Assembly: GCF_030546575.1 (NCBI RefSeq)
Contig: NZ_JAUOTN010000001.1
Location: 762,192-826,191, forward strand
Origin: Pontibacter coccineus
GTDB taxonomy: Bacteria > Bacteroidota > Bacteroidia > Cytophagales > Hymenobacteraceae
Direction: 5' to 3'
DNA: 64,000 nt
This document shows positions 44,377-52,963 of this stretch, piece after piece. A program made the position numbers and the translations under genes. How positions within the stretch are numbered: position 1 is the stretch's first letter; each line of letters opens with the position of its first letter. Below the pieces are notes generated by a model. That model was not told where the DNA came from, ran no database searches, and worked only from the letters and a program-made list of their open reading frames with translations.

Positions 44377-45450
44377 TCACTCTCCTTTTACAGACAAGCC
44401 ATACCTGCGGGCAATAGACTGCGCAATCACGCTGGAAGCCAGGAGCTGCAGGGCGTGGTAAATCATGATCGGCAATAGCATCAAGCCCACCATGTTGGCA
44501 TCGGGGAAAAGCACTTTAGCCATCACCGTACCATGCACCAGCGACTTTTTGGAGCCACAGAAGATGGCCGTGATACGGTCAGCAGGGCTGAAGCCCATCA
44601 GGCGGCTGATGACGTGCACGATGCCGTATACCAAAAAGAACAAGCTGATCATGGCCAAACCGAGCAACAGTAGGTTGCCGATGCTGTAACCGCTGAACAT
44701 ATCGCGGGCAAAAGACTCGCAGAACGAGGTATAGACAATCAGCAGGATGATAATTTGATCGGATAAGCGCAGCTGCTTGCGGTTGCGTTCCGCAAAAACT
44801 CCCCAGTAACGGTGCAACCCTATACCTAGTGCAACCGGCAATAACACCTGCAGCACCAGCTTTCCCATTACCTGCCCCATGTCGAAGTCGCCGGATCCGG
44901 CCGTCAGGTATACCCCCATCCAGAGCGGCGTGACAAACACCCCCACCAGGCTCGAAATGCTGGCGTTGAAAATAGCCGCCGGAATATTGCCCCCCGCTAT
45001 CGACACCATCACTACAGACGAAGACACCGTAGAGGGCAAAGCCGCCAGGTAGAAAGTCCCGAGCCAGAGCAGTTCGTACGGGGTGCCTTTAAACAGCCCC
45101 TGCAGCGGCATAATCAGCAGCGGGAAAAGCAGAAAAGTAGAGGCCTGCACTACCAGGTGGAGTCGCCAGCTGCCCAGCCCGGCCCGGAGCTTCTCAGGGC
45201 TCAGGCGCAGCCCGTAAAAGAAGAAGATCAGGGAAACCCCTATACCTGCCACATCGCTCAGTGAGACTGGTTCGCGGTCAATGCCGATATCCGGCCAGAG
45301 CCAGGCCAGCACGATCATTCCGACCAAGGCCAACAGAAACCAATCGAAGCCAGCACGCACGAGCAGTTCCTGTACGCTTCGCACATTGAATCGAGGCTTT
45401 CTCACCTGCCGGTTTGGCTCATCAGGAAGGGGTGTTTGGGGTGTGCTCAC
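44377..45450 (-). CDS. BASS (bile acid:sodium symporter) family transporter
   Basis: About 357 residues from the GTG at 45450. The open frame reaches 45528, but that part runs through the 45505-45544 terminator hairpin, so the later start is preferred. About ten helices; the FCGSKKSLVHGTVMAKVLFP block identifies the SBF-like (PF13593) branch related to YfeH/RCH1. Likely a Na+-coupled organic anion or ion transporter in the inner membrane. The substrate is unknown. Confidence 0.85.
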   Translation of the reverse strand: MSTPQTPLPDEPNRQVRKPRFNVRSVQELLVRAGFDWFLLALVGMIVLAWLWPDIGIDREPVSLSDVAGIGVSLIFFFYGLRLSPEKLRAGLGSWRLHLVVQASTFLLFPLLIMPLQGLFKGTPYELLWLGTFYLAALPSTVSSSVVMVSIAGGNIPAAIFNASISSLVGVFVTPLWMGVYLTAGSGDFDMGQVMGKLVLQVLLPVALGIGLHRYWGVFAERNRKQLRLSDQIIILLIVYTSFCESFARDMFSGYSIGNLLLLGLAMISLFFLVYGIVHVISRLMGFSPADRITAIFCGSKKSLVHGTVMAKVLFPDANMVGLMLLPIMIYHALQLLASSVIAQSIARRYGLSVKGE

Positions 45451-45504
45451 AGGTATGTTTCGCTTTGTTGATAAAGATGGCCTGGTATAGCCGGGCTCAA
45501 AACA

Positions 45505-45544
45505 AAACAACGGCCGGCGCAATAACAAGCGTCGGCCGTTGTTT
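45505..45544. terminator. Terminator after GT51 gene
   Basis: 12-bp stem AAACAACGGCCG / CGGCCGTTGTTT closing the 45561-47546 transcript; it overlaps the longest frame of the downstream transporter and so argues against that start. Confidence 0.8.
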
Positions 45545-45560
45545 CAGGTATAGCGCAGGC

Positions 45561-47546
45561 CTAAAAGCCTAGCATATCAATCGTCTCCAGTTCAAACTCA
45601 GTGGAATCTTCGTACTCAGCATCCGGCGCCGTCACGATCAGGTCGCGGGCACGGCCGTAAAGCCGCACATTCGGTTGCAGGTTTTCATAGTCTTCCTGCG
45701 AGATAAGCCCGCGCCGGGCCATGATACCCCCGATCAGGCGATAGTAACCTGACTTCCAGCTGCGAAGGTTGCCGTAACTGTCAAAGGAGGAGCGGTATCG
45801 TTTGGGGCTAGGTATAATACTGGTCAGGAAGATAGACTCCGCCAGGTTGAGTTCAGAGGGCTGCTTGCCGAAATAAAACCGCGAGGCATCTTTGGCGCCG
45901 TACACGTCCGGACCCCACTCAATGATGTTGAGGTATATCTCGAACATCCGGTTCTTCGAAATGATCTTCTCATTCTCGATCAGCCACACAATGATGGCCT
46001 CCTCTACCTTGCGCGACACGGTTTTCTTACGCGTCAGGAACACGTTCTTAACCAGCTGCATCGAGATGGTGCTGCCACCGCGCACAAAATCACGGTTTTT
46101 GATGTTGGTGGCAATGGCCTGCCGGAATGCCTCTTCGTGGAAGCCCTTGTGGCTGTAGAAACCGGCGTCTTCGGCTGTTAGCACGGCATTGCGCAGGTAA
46201 GGCGAAATTTGCCCGAGCGGTGCGTAGAAAGGGTTAGCCGGCCCCACCATAAACGTACGGATCGGCTTGCCATATTCGTACATGGTGTGCATAAACGGCC
46301 CCTTCAGCTTGTCGAGGTTCGCTTTACCCCATTTCACGACCTTAAAGTCATCCGACGCATCCAGGTCAGAGTCAAACACCACGCGCTCCACACTGTCGAG
46401 GTCAACATGGAATTTCATTTTATACTTCAGCTTCCCTTCTGCCTGTATACCATCCAGGGTTTCGAAAAGCCCGGTTGGCAGCGACCCAAAAAAGTCGTTG
46501 GCTGGCAGCTCCTCTGTACGCACTTTCAGGTCAATGATCTTGGAGTTGGCATTGTTGTAGGAGGCGTATACATTGGCACGGGCCTTGTTCACACGCACCT
46601 CCGTCAGGCTGTCCACTACAAACAGGTTCTGCCCCAGCGAAATTACATAGTCAACGGCACCCTCGCGAAGGAGGATAGGCTCATCAGCCAGTTTCTCGTG
46701 GTTCACTGTCATGTTGTTCACCATCGCGCTGCCCTTCACGGTCAGCACGTCACGGCGAAAGCGCTTCTCCTTCATGCCCAGGTGCAGGGTATCGAAGGCC
46801 ACGGTCCCGCTGAATTTCTCCTGGATATAAGGCAGCCTGATACCCAATGTATCGGAGGCGTAGAAGCTTGCCTTAATGTTGTAGTCGCGCGGGTTGATGG
46901 TACCCTTCACAAACATGTTGTTGGTGAGTGAATCGGTGCGGATGGCTACCTCCGACTCAATATTCCCATCCTCAATCGTCAGGAAAGGCATTTTGATGTC
47001 GATCGTACGGTTGGGAGAGGTATAGGAAACGTTCAGGTTGCTAAAATCCACCTGATCGGGCACGTTGTCGAACGCCGTTTCAAGCACGCGGTTGAGCAGT
47101 TCGCCGTAATTGCGGTCACCCTTAGCAGACGTGTCGGCAGGCTGCGTGCTATCTTTCCTGAACAGAAACGAAAAGTTGTTGCGGTCCCCATCCTTAATAG
47201 CCGTGAGGTAGCCGTTGGCCACGTCGAGCTCGCGCAGTACGATGCGCCCTTTAAAAAGAGAGCGAAAACCCACTGTGGCATGCACGCTGTCTGTTTTAAA
47301 CAGTTGCGGCTGCCCGTGGGGCACAAGAGTTATATCGCTCAGCACCACCGAGGTGAGGCCGTTAAATGCGGCATTCCCAATGTTTAAATCTACGGGGTAG
47401 CGGCTCTCCACTTTCTCCACCACACGATTCACGGTATAGCTTAGCAGGCTGCTCCTAAATGCAAACAGGGAAATAAGAAGGATCAGGAAAAGGCCCAGCA
47501 CACTGCCGACCCCTATTAGTATTCTTTTTTTCAATCGCTGGTTCAA
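45561..47546 (-). CDS. AsmA-like domain fused to GT51 peptidoglycan glycosyltransferase
   Basis: 661 residues. One N-terminal membrane anchor (residues 8-30), then about 390 residues of AsmA/lipid-transfer-like beta structure (SVVLSDITLVPHG, FKGRIVLRELDVANGYL, IDIKMPFLTIEDGNIESEV), then a GT51 domain (about 430-600) with the catalytic Glu motif TAEDAGFYSHKGF, GGSTISMQLVKN, RKVEEAI and IYLNIIEWGPDVYG. There is no transpeptidase domain. GT51 polymerises lipid II into glycan strands at the outer face of the inner membrane. The large AsmA-like front part is unusual compared with monofunctional MtgA (~240 residues). Confidence 0.85.
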   Translation of the reverse strand: MNQRLKKRILIGVGSVLGLFLILLISLFAFRSSLLSYTVNRVVEKVESRYPVDLNIGNAAFNGLTSVVLSDITLVPHGQPQLFKTDSVHATVGFRSLFKGRIVLRELDVANGYLTAIKDGDRNNFSFLFRKDSTQPADTSAKGDRNYGELLNRVLETAFDNVPDQVDFSNLNVSYTSPNRTIDIKMPFLTIEDGNIESEVAIRTDSLTNNMFVKGTINPRDYNIKASFYASDTLGIRLPYIQEKFSGTVAFDTLHLGMKEKRFRRDVLTVKGSAMVNNMTVNHEKLADEPILLREGAVDYVISLGQNLFVVDSLTEVRVNKARANVYASYNNANSKIIDLKVRTEELPANDFFGSLPTGLFETLDGIQAEGKLKYKMKFHVDLDSVERVVFDSDLDASDDFKVVKWGKANLDKLKGPFMHTMYEYGKPIRTFMVGPANPFYAPLGQISPYLRNAVLTAEDAGFYSHKGFHEEAFRQAIATNIKNRDFVRGGSTISMQLVKNVFLTRKKTVSRKVEEAIIVWLIENEKIISKNRMFEIYLNIIEWGPDVYGAKDASRFYFGKQPSELNLAESIFLTSIIPSPKRYRSSFDSYGNLRSWKSGYYRLIGGIMARRGLISQEDYENLQPNVRLYGRARDLIVTAPDAEYEDSTEFELETIDMLGF

Positions 47547-47911
47547 AATATCAGGATGCGAATTACGCCAATTAGATTAAGAATAAATATATAGTGCACA
47601 TATTATATAGCACCTCATCACGCATACGTAACACCGTATGGTTTGTGTTATCTAACCCGCATACGACCACTGCCGGATTTGGATGTACAGATAATTATTT
47701 CACAGCACAGCCCCATGCAAGAATAAAGCCAATCCTTTCATTTGCAATACCTTACAGCAAATCAACAGCAGCGGCAGCGCTTGCGTTCTTTTTGAAGCCA
47801 GTGGCGCCTTTTACCTTCTATTTAAAGCTGATTAGTTGCCAAATAGCTTCTGGCTTATTTGTCTCACGATGGCTTTAAGCTTATCTTTGACCAACGAAAC
47901 ATTCTCTTTGC
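47547..47911. other. Divergent spacer GT51 / purB
   Basis: 365 bp, AT-rich near the GT51 start. A short inverted repeat CATACG..CGTATG lies at 47623-47640. No consensus promoter or ORF is convincing. Confidence 0.35.
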
Positions 47912-49264
47912 ATGAATCTGACATCACTTACGGCCATTTCTCCGGTAGATGGCCGCTACCGCCGCAATACGACAGAGTTAGCTGCCTACTTTTCTGAGTT
48001 CGGACTGATCCGCTACCGCGTGCTGGTAGAAGTGGAATATTTTATAGCCCTTTGTGAGCTGCCATTGCCACAGCTGGCCGGCGTGCCGCCCTATCAGTTT
48101 CAGGAGCTGCGGGCTATTTACGAGCAGTTTTCAGAAGCAGACGCCCTGCGCATCAAGGAAACGGAAAAGACCACGAATCATGATGTGAAGGCGGTAGAGT
48201 ATTTCATCAAGGAAAAGTTTGATGCGCTTGGATTAGGCCAGTACAAAGAGTTCATCCACTTTGGGCTGACCTCTCAGGATGTGAACAACACGGCTATACC
48301 ACTCTCCTTGCGCGAAGCCGATGAGCGTGTGCTGATGCCTTTGTACCAGCAGCTCCACCAGACCCTGGTAGAGTTAGCGCAATCCTGGAAAGACATCCCA
48401 ATGCTGGCCCACACCCACGGACAGCCTGCCTCCCCCAGCCGCTTGGGCAAAGAGATCATGGTATTCGCCGAGCGCCTCGAAGCACAGATGGACCAGGTAC
48501 GCCAGGTTCCTTTCTCAGCCAAGTTCGGTGGCGCGACCGGCAACTTCAATGCCCACCACGTGGCGTACCCGGATGTGAACTGGCCGGAGTTTGGCAACCG
48601 TTTTGTGCAGGAAGCGCTGGGCCTACGTCGCAGCCAGTACACCACCCAGATTGAGCACTACGACAACCTGGCCGCTTACTTCGACGGCATCAAGCGCCTT
48701 AATACGATCCTCATCGACTTCTCGCGCGACGTTTGGCAGTATGTATCGATGGGATATTTCAAGCAGAAGATCAAGGCGGGCGAAGTCGGTTCTTCGGCCA
48801 TGCCGCATAAAGTTAACCCAATCGATTTCGAGAACGCCGAAGGCAACCTGGGTATAGCTAATGCCGTGCTGGAGCACCTGTCGGCCAAACTGCCTATTTC
48901 CCGCCTGCAGCGCGACCTTACTGACTCTACTGTGCTGCGCAACATTGGTGTGCCATTGGCGCATGTGGTTATCGCTCTGAAATCGCTGGAGCGCGGCATT
49001 GGCAAACTGGAACTGAACGAGGCAGCCCTCCGCCATCACCTGGAGGAGAACTGGGCCGTTGTAGCGGAAGGTATACAGACCGTGCTGCGTCGCGAAGGGT
49101 ACCCGCAGCCATACGAAGCCCTGAAAGACCTGACCCGCAAAAACGAGAAGATCACCGAGCAGACCATCTCCAGCTTCATCGACACCCTGCAGGTGAGCGA
49201 TGCCATCAAGGCCGAACTCAAAAAGATAACCCCGTATACCTATACTGGTGTGCAACTGCTCTAA
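47912..49264 (+). CDS. purB: Adenylosuccinate lyase
   Basis: 450 residues of the fumarase/aspartase superfamily. PurB acts twice in purine synthesis (SAICAR and adenylosuccinate cleavage). The signature loop GSSAMPHKVNP with the catalytic Ser is near residue 292; the catalytic His lies in AHTHGQPASPSRLGKE (about residue 168). Length and ends are normal for the E. coli-like (~456) class. A strong terminator follows. Confidence 0.95.
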   Translation: MNLTSLTAISPVDGRYRRNTTELAAYFSEFGLIRYRVLVEVEYFIALCELPLPQLAGVPPYQFQELRAIYEQFSEADALRIKETEKTTNHDVKAVEYFIKEKFDALGLGQYKEFIHFGLTSQDVNNTAIPLSLREADERVLMPLYQQLHQTLVELAQSWKDIPMLAHTHGQPASPSRLGKEIMVFAERLEAQMDQVRQVPFSAKFGGATGNFNAHHVAYPDVNWPEFGNRFVQEALGLRRSQYTTQIEHYDNLAAYFDGIKRLNTILIDFSRDVWQYVSMGYFKQKIKAGEVGSSAMPHKVNPIDFENAEGNLGIANAVLEHLSAKLPISRLQRDLTDSTVLRNIGVPLAHVVIALKSLERGIGKLELNEAALRHHLEENWAVVAEGIQTVLRREGYPQPYEALKDLTRKNEKITEQTISSFIDTLQVSDAIKAELKKITPYTYTGVQLL

Positions 49265-49280
49265 GGTATAGCAACACAGG

Positions 49281-49326
49281 TATAGAAAAGCCCCTGCCGG
49301 ATCATACCAGCAGGGGCTTTTCTATA
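49281..49326. terminator. Bidirectional terminator purB / surface operon
   Basis: 17-bp perfect stem TATAGAAAAGCCCCTGC / GCAGGGGCTTTTCTATA between convergent genes. The AGGTATA word overlaps its left edge (49277). Confidence 0.9.
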
Positions 49327-49340
49327 CTTGTTAGGTTTGG

Positions 49341-51809
49341 TTACTGCTTCTGAGCGACCGGCCCGTTTACTTTGATCTGCAGCAGCTGATAGCCCGTCTC
49401 TCCCGAAGCTGTCATACCCTGCACGACCACCAGGTACGTACCCGGCTGATCGGAGGTATAGAAGCTCACCTGCTCTTCTTTTCCAGGCGCAAGCTTGATC
49501 TCCGGAGCCCAGTGCAACAGGTTCCTGAAATCCGCCAGTCGGCTACTCTTCTGTTCCGGGGTATCGTAGGCTGGTGCGTAGAACTCGCGCTTCTGCTGAA
49601 GTCCCTCATACGCCTGCATCAGCGCTCTTGAGTCCAGTTCAAAGCCCGCCAGATCACCTGCGTACGTTTGGTAGCTCACCAGCCCCTCGTAGGCCATCGG
49701 GCCGTGGAAGAAACGGCTGGCGATCACATCGAGTTGTTTCACCTTGAGTGGATCAAATGCCATGATCTTGTCGATGTTGAACACAGGCACCCCGTCCAGC
49801 AGCACCATGGGGTTTTGGCGGAAGATGGCCTTGTAAGGGCGGTTCATGACCATGAAGTGGAAACTGCGGCCGCGCGTACGAACCTGTACCCCCTGCACAT
49901 ACTCACGCATCACTTCCTCCATCACTTTAAAGCGCTTGTAATCATCGAGCAGGTAACGTTCCGACGGCTGTCCGTAAAAAGCCGAGCTGTCTATACCTGG
50001 TGTGGAGAACCTGTTGCGGTAGGCGCCATAGTAGGCATGCTCCACCTGTACCTGCATGTGCCGCGCTGTGATGTCGCCTGCTCTTGACTCTGTGAGTTGC
50101 AGAGGAGCTAGCGGCCTGGAGGTATAGCGTGCTGAGAAAGGACTGAGCAGCTCAAAGTGGTAGGTGCTGTCTTTAGAGAAGTCAGACTGCAGCACCAGGT
50201 CCTTGTTGCCATAGTAGTCTTTCAACTCAAACAGTAGCTTGCCGTCTGCATTGCTCTGGGCATTGTAAAAGCGGATTGGCTGGCCCGGCGATGCCAGGTA
50301 TGTCATAATGCCCGGAGCCGGCTTCCCGGAGCTTTTGTGCGTGACTTTGCCGAAGAGCAGATGACCGTGGTTCTCTGGCAGATACGCATGCCTGGCTGGT
50401 TCCTTCTCTATCACCTTCTCCCATGTAAAACGGCTCCAGCCATGGGTCAGCATCAGGTTGTCCATGGCCTGGCGATCTGATTGACCGGCATCCGAAAAAT
50501 ACCAGGCGGGGTTTTCTATTGAACCCTTGAGATCGGATTCGAGCCAGACGTAGCTGGCAATATGTGTCTGTGGTGCAAGCTGCAGCGAATCCAGTTTATA
50601 CACAGCCATCGATAGATTAGCCGGCGTTTGCGAAGACGCCTGCAGCGCCAGGCTCACCTTGTCACGCAGGTTATATTGCTGTTGCGGTGCCGCGACTTGC
50701 AGAGCCAGCTCTTTTGCCGGGTGCTTGAAGTACAGGCGCTCGCTTACGGGCTGGCCAGCTGTGTTGAACACCGTAAAGTGCGTGATACCGTCTGTCAGAA
50801 CATCTTTGCTTACCCTAAACACATATCTCCCGTTTTGCAGCAGTGCTCTTTCTGAGCTAACCACCTGCTGCCGGGTATGCCCCAACAGGTATACCTGCTC
50901 GTCCGGTTTGCCTACCGAACGCACCAAAAGATGCAGGTACTGGTCTGTGCTATCTGCCAGCTGCAAGGTATAGCCACGTTCGTGTACCTGCGGTAGGGCC
51001 TGCTCTAAAGTGCTTCCATCTGGCAACTGTAGTTTCGCGGTATAGCGTTTCCCCTGCTGTGGCGTAAAGGCAAAGCGGCCCATCCCAAACTTGTGAGGTG
51101 CAAGAACTGCTACTGTATCCCCTTCCTGGTTGAGTACCTGACCAACCAAGGCTGCTCCTTTGCCGTTTTGGTTATCTGAGATCTTAAAAGCAACATTGCT
51201 TGCTATACCTGCCAGTAAACTGCCGCCCTCGGGGAAGAACTGCAAGGTATAGCTTTTGGCTTTCGGTGCCTCCTGCTTCGGCAGCTGCTCAAAGGTGTTG
51301 ATGATGGTTACCTGCTGTTGAAAGTAGAACTCCGGATCAAAATTTTTCATCCAGCTGGTATAGGCCCGCACGGTGTAATTGCCCGTCTGAAGCGTGGTGG
51401 GCAGTTGGAAATAGCCGCTCCCTGCCCCGTCTTTCATGGCTACTTTGGCTTGCAAGGCAGGCTTCTGGTCCGCATCCAGCAACTCCACATACGTTACCTT
51501 GCTCATGTCGAGGGGCTGGTGCAGGCTGCCGTCTACGTTGTATACCTTAAACCACATCTCGTCTCCGCAGGCATACACCGGCCTGTCGATGTGCAGGTAT
51601 AGCTTCTCCTGCAGCGAGGCCTGCCGGTGCTGCTGCAGGCTATTTAACGCCTCATGCTGCTGTCCGGACTGGGCACTTACAGTTCCTATACCTGCTATAC
51701 CTAGCGCCAGGCAAAACATGGTGCGCAGCGCGTACCTTCTCCTGCCAGGCTGAGGTTGGTTATATTGAAAGTTGCTCATCGCTTCGGTCGTTTGTTTCAG
51801 GTATGGCAT
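49341..51809 (-). CDS. Large exported MG2/plug-like surface protein
   Basis: 822 residues. After a signal peptide (about residues 30-46, FCLALGIAGIGTVSAQ) comes EKLYLHIDRPVYACGDEMWFKVY, the macroglobulin-like MG2 block of a Bacteroidota family, then repeated beta domains. Near residues 685-730 LLDGVPVFNIDKIMAFDPLKVKQLDVIAS resembles the plug domain of TonB receptors, but no barrel follows. The ATG at 51809 abuts the DUF4249 stop (TAGATG), so translational coupling is likely; ATG 51779 is the alternative. It is the last gene of the four-gene TonB operon; probably periplasmic or surface-exposed. Confidence 0.75.
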   Translation of the reverse strand: MPYLKQTTEAMSNFQYNQPQPGRRRYALRTMFCLALGIAGIGTVSAQSGQQHEALNSLQQHRQASLQEKLYLHIDRPVYACGDEMWFKVYNVDGSLHQPLDMSKVTYVELLDADQKPALQAKVAMKDGAGSGYFQLPTTLQTGNYTVRAYTSWMKNFDPEFYFQQQVTIINTFEQLPKQEAPKAKSYTLQFFPEGGSLLAGIASNVAFKISDNQNGKGAALVGQVLNQEGDTVAVLAPHKFGMGRFAFTPQQGKRYTAKLQLPDGSTLEQALPQVHERGYTLQLADSTDQYLHLLVRSVGKPDEQVYLLGHTRQQVVSSERALLQNGRYVFRVSKDVLTDGITHFTVFNTAGQPVSERLYFKHPAKELALQVAAPQQQYNLRDKVSLALQASSQTPANLSMAVYKLDSLQLAPQTHIASYVWLESDLKGSIENPAWYFSDAGQSDRQAMDNLMLTHGWSRFTWEKVIEKEPARHAYLPENHGHLLFGKVTHKSSGKPAPGIMTYLASPGQPIRFYNAQSNADGKLLFELKDYYGNKDLVLQSDFSKDSTYHFELLSPFSARYTSRPLAPLQLTESRAGDITARHMQVQVEHAYYGAYRNRFSTPGIDSSAFYGQPSERYLLDDYKRFKVMEEVMREYVQGVQVRTRGRSFHFMVMNRPYKAIFRQNPMVLLDGVPVFNIDKIMAFDPLKVKQLDVIASRFFHGPMAYEGLVSYQTYAGDLAGFELDSRALMQAYEGLQQKREFYAPAYDTPEQKSSRLADFRNLLHWAPEIKLAPGKEEQVSFYTSDQPGTYLVVVQGMTASGETGYQLLQIKVNGPVAQKQ

Positions 51810-52958
51810 CTATTCCCAAAAGGCTGGTTTAACATTGGAGCCCTGCGTGGTACAGTCCACACAGGGGCGCGTCCCGTAGGTATAGCCGATCGGGCTAGGG
51901 CCAGTGCCATATATCTCATCCACAGGAATCAGGTAGCCACCTGTAAAGACCTCATCCACCTGACCTGATTTGATCATCACCGTATCAACTTCACAGGAAG
52001 GATAATAGAGGCGCCAGTCACGCGGCAAGTCACGGCTGTCAACAAATACCCTTTTCGTCTCCACAGTAGTTGCTGATATATACCCAATAACTGTTTCCTC
52101 TGGATTAGATAAACTGTGGATGTTACTTGTCAGCTGAGAAGGCAACGGATCGAAAAGAGTACCGATGTTTTCGGTGTTCTTCTTGAGCATCTCCAGGTAT
52201 TCGAACGCCTCACGCGTCAGGGCATACTGCTTCACAAGGATGCTGTACTTCATGCTGACTTTCTCTGAATTGTAAGGTATAGAGAGTAGTCTGTAGTCGC
52301 TGATCCTGTCTTCGCTCAACTTTACAGATGATCCTATCTCAACCCGCGTAGAATTCGCTGATTTCCAGCAGTAAGCGATAGGAACATCACTCGGCTCACG
52401 AAAACGCACTTGCCCGTTCTCATAAATAAGGACGGAATAAAGTGCAGAACGAAACTGCCAGGTCTCTTCATAATCCCATTTATAATAATGGGTGTTGTTG
52501 TTTGGGTCCTGAGAGCTCACATAGATTTTCACTTCCTCTCCATCTGCTTTCCAATTCACGCTTTCGATGGCTGGACTTGTTTTCACTGCTACATAATCAG
52601 ACGCATATTCGCTGCCAGATCTGGTGCGTATGTACAGTCTGTACTTCATATCGCCTCTCAGTTGCAGGTTAGGGTGCCTGTAGGTGCCGTAGCCTGTTTC
52701 ATGCAGCCCAAAGCGCTCGCCATGCTCCGACTCTACTATCACAGTGGCATTTTCTTCAGCGGGGGGTGCTCCGGTATCGTTGAGGCTTTGGGTGCGGAGC
52801 AGCTGTATGGTGGTGGGGCCGTTGGCGTTCAGGAAGCCATTGACTACCAGAAAACTGCCAGGCGACTCCTGTACCTCAGGGAAGTAAGGGTCGACGCAGC
52901 CACTGAAAACAAGCATCACAAGCCAGACTATTGGGTTTTTCCAGTTCCGGATCTTCAT
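51810..52958 (-). CDS. DUF4249 lipoprotein
   Basis: 382 residues. Lipoprotein signal to Cys (LVMLVFSGCVDPYFPE) followed by the DUF4249 hallmark FLVVNGFLNANGPTTIQLLRT. The C-terminus has GTRPCVDCTTQGSNVKPAFW, a conserved Cys pair. DUF4249 genes usually accompany STN-type TonB receptors, as here, and the proteins are probably outer-surface partners. It starts 5 bp after the receptor stop. Confidence 0.9.
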   Translation of the reverse strand: MKIRNWKNPIVWLVMLVFSGCVDPYFPEVQESPGSFLVVNGFLNANGPTTIQLLRTQSLNDTGAPPAEENATVIVESEHGERFGLHETGYGTYRHPNLQLRGDMKYRLYIRTRSGSEYASDYVAVKTSPAIESVNWKADGEEVKIYVSSQDPNNNTHYYKWDYEETWQFRSALYSVLIYENGQVRFREPSDVPIAYCWKSANSTRVEIGSSVKLSEDRISDYRLLSIPYNSEKVSMKYSILVKQYALTREAFEYLEMLKKNTENIGTLFDPLPSQLTSNIHSLSNPEETVIGYISATTVETKRVFVDSRDLPRDWRLYYPSCEVDTVMIKSGQVDEVFTGGYLIPVDEIYGTGPSPIGYTYGTRPCVDCTTQGSNVKPAFWE

Positions 52959-52963
52959 GGCAA

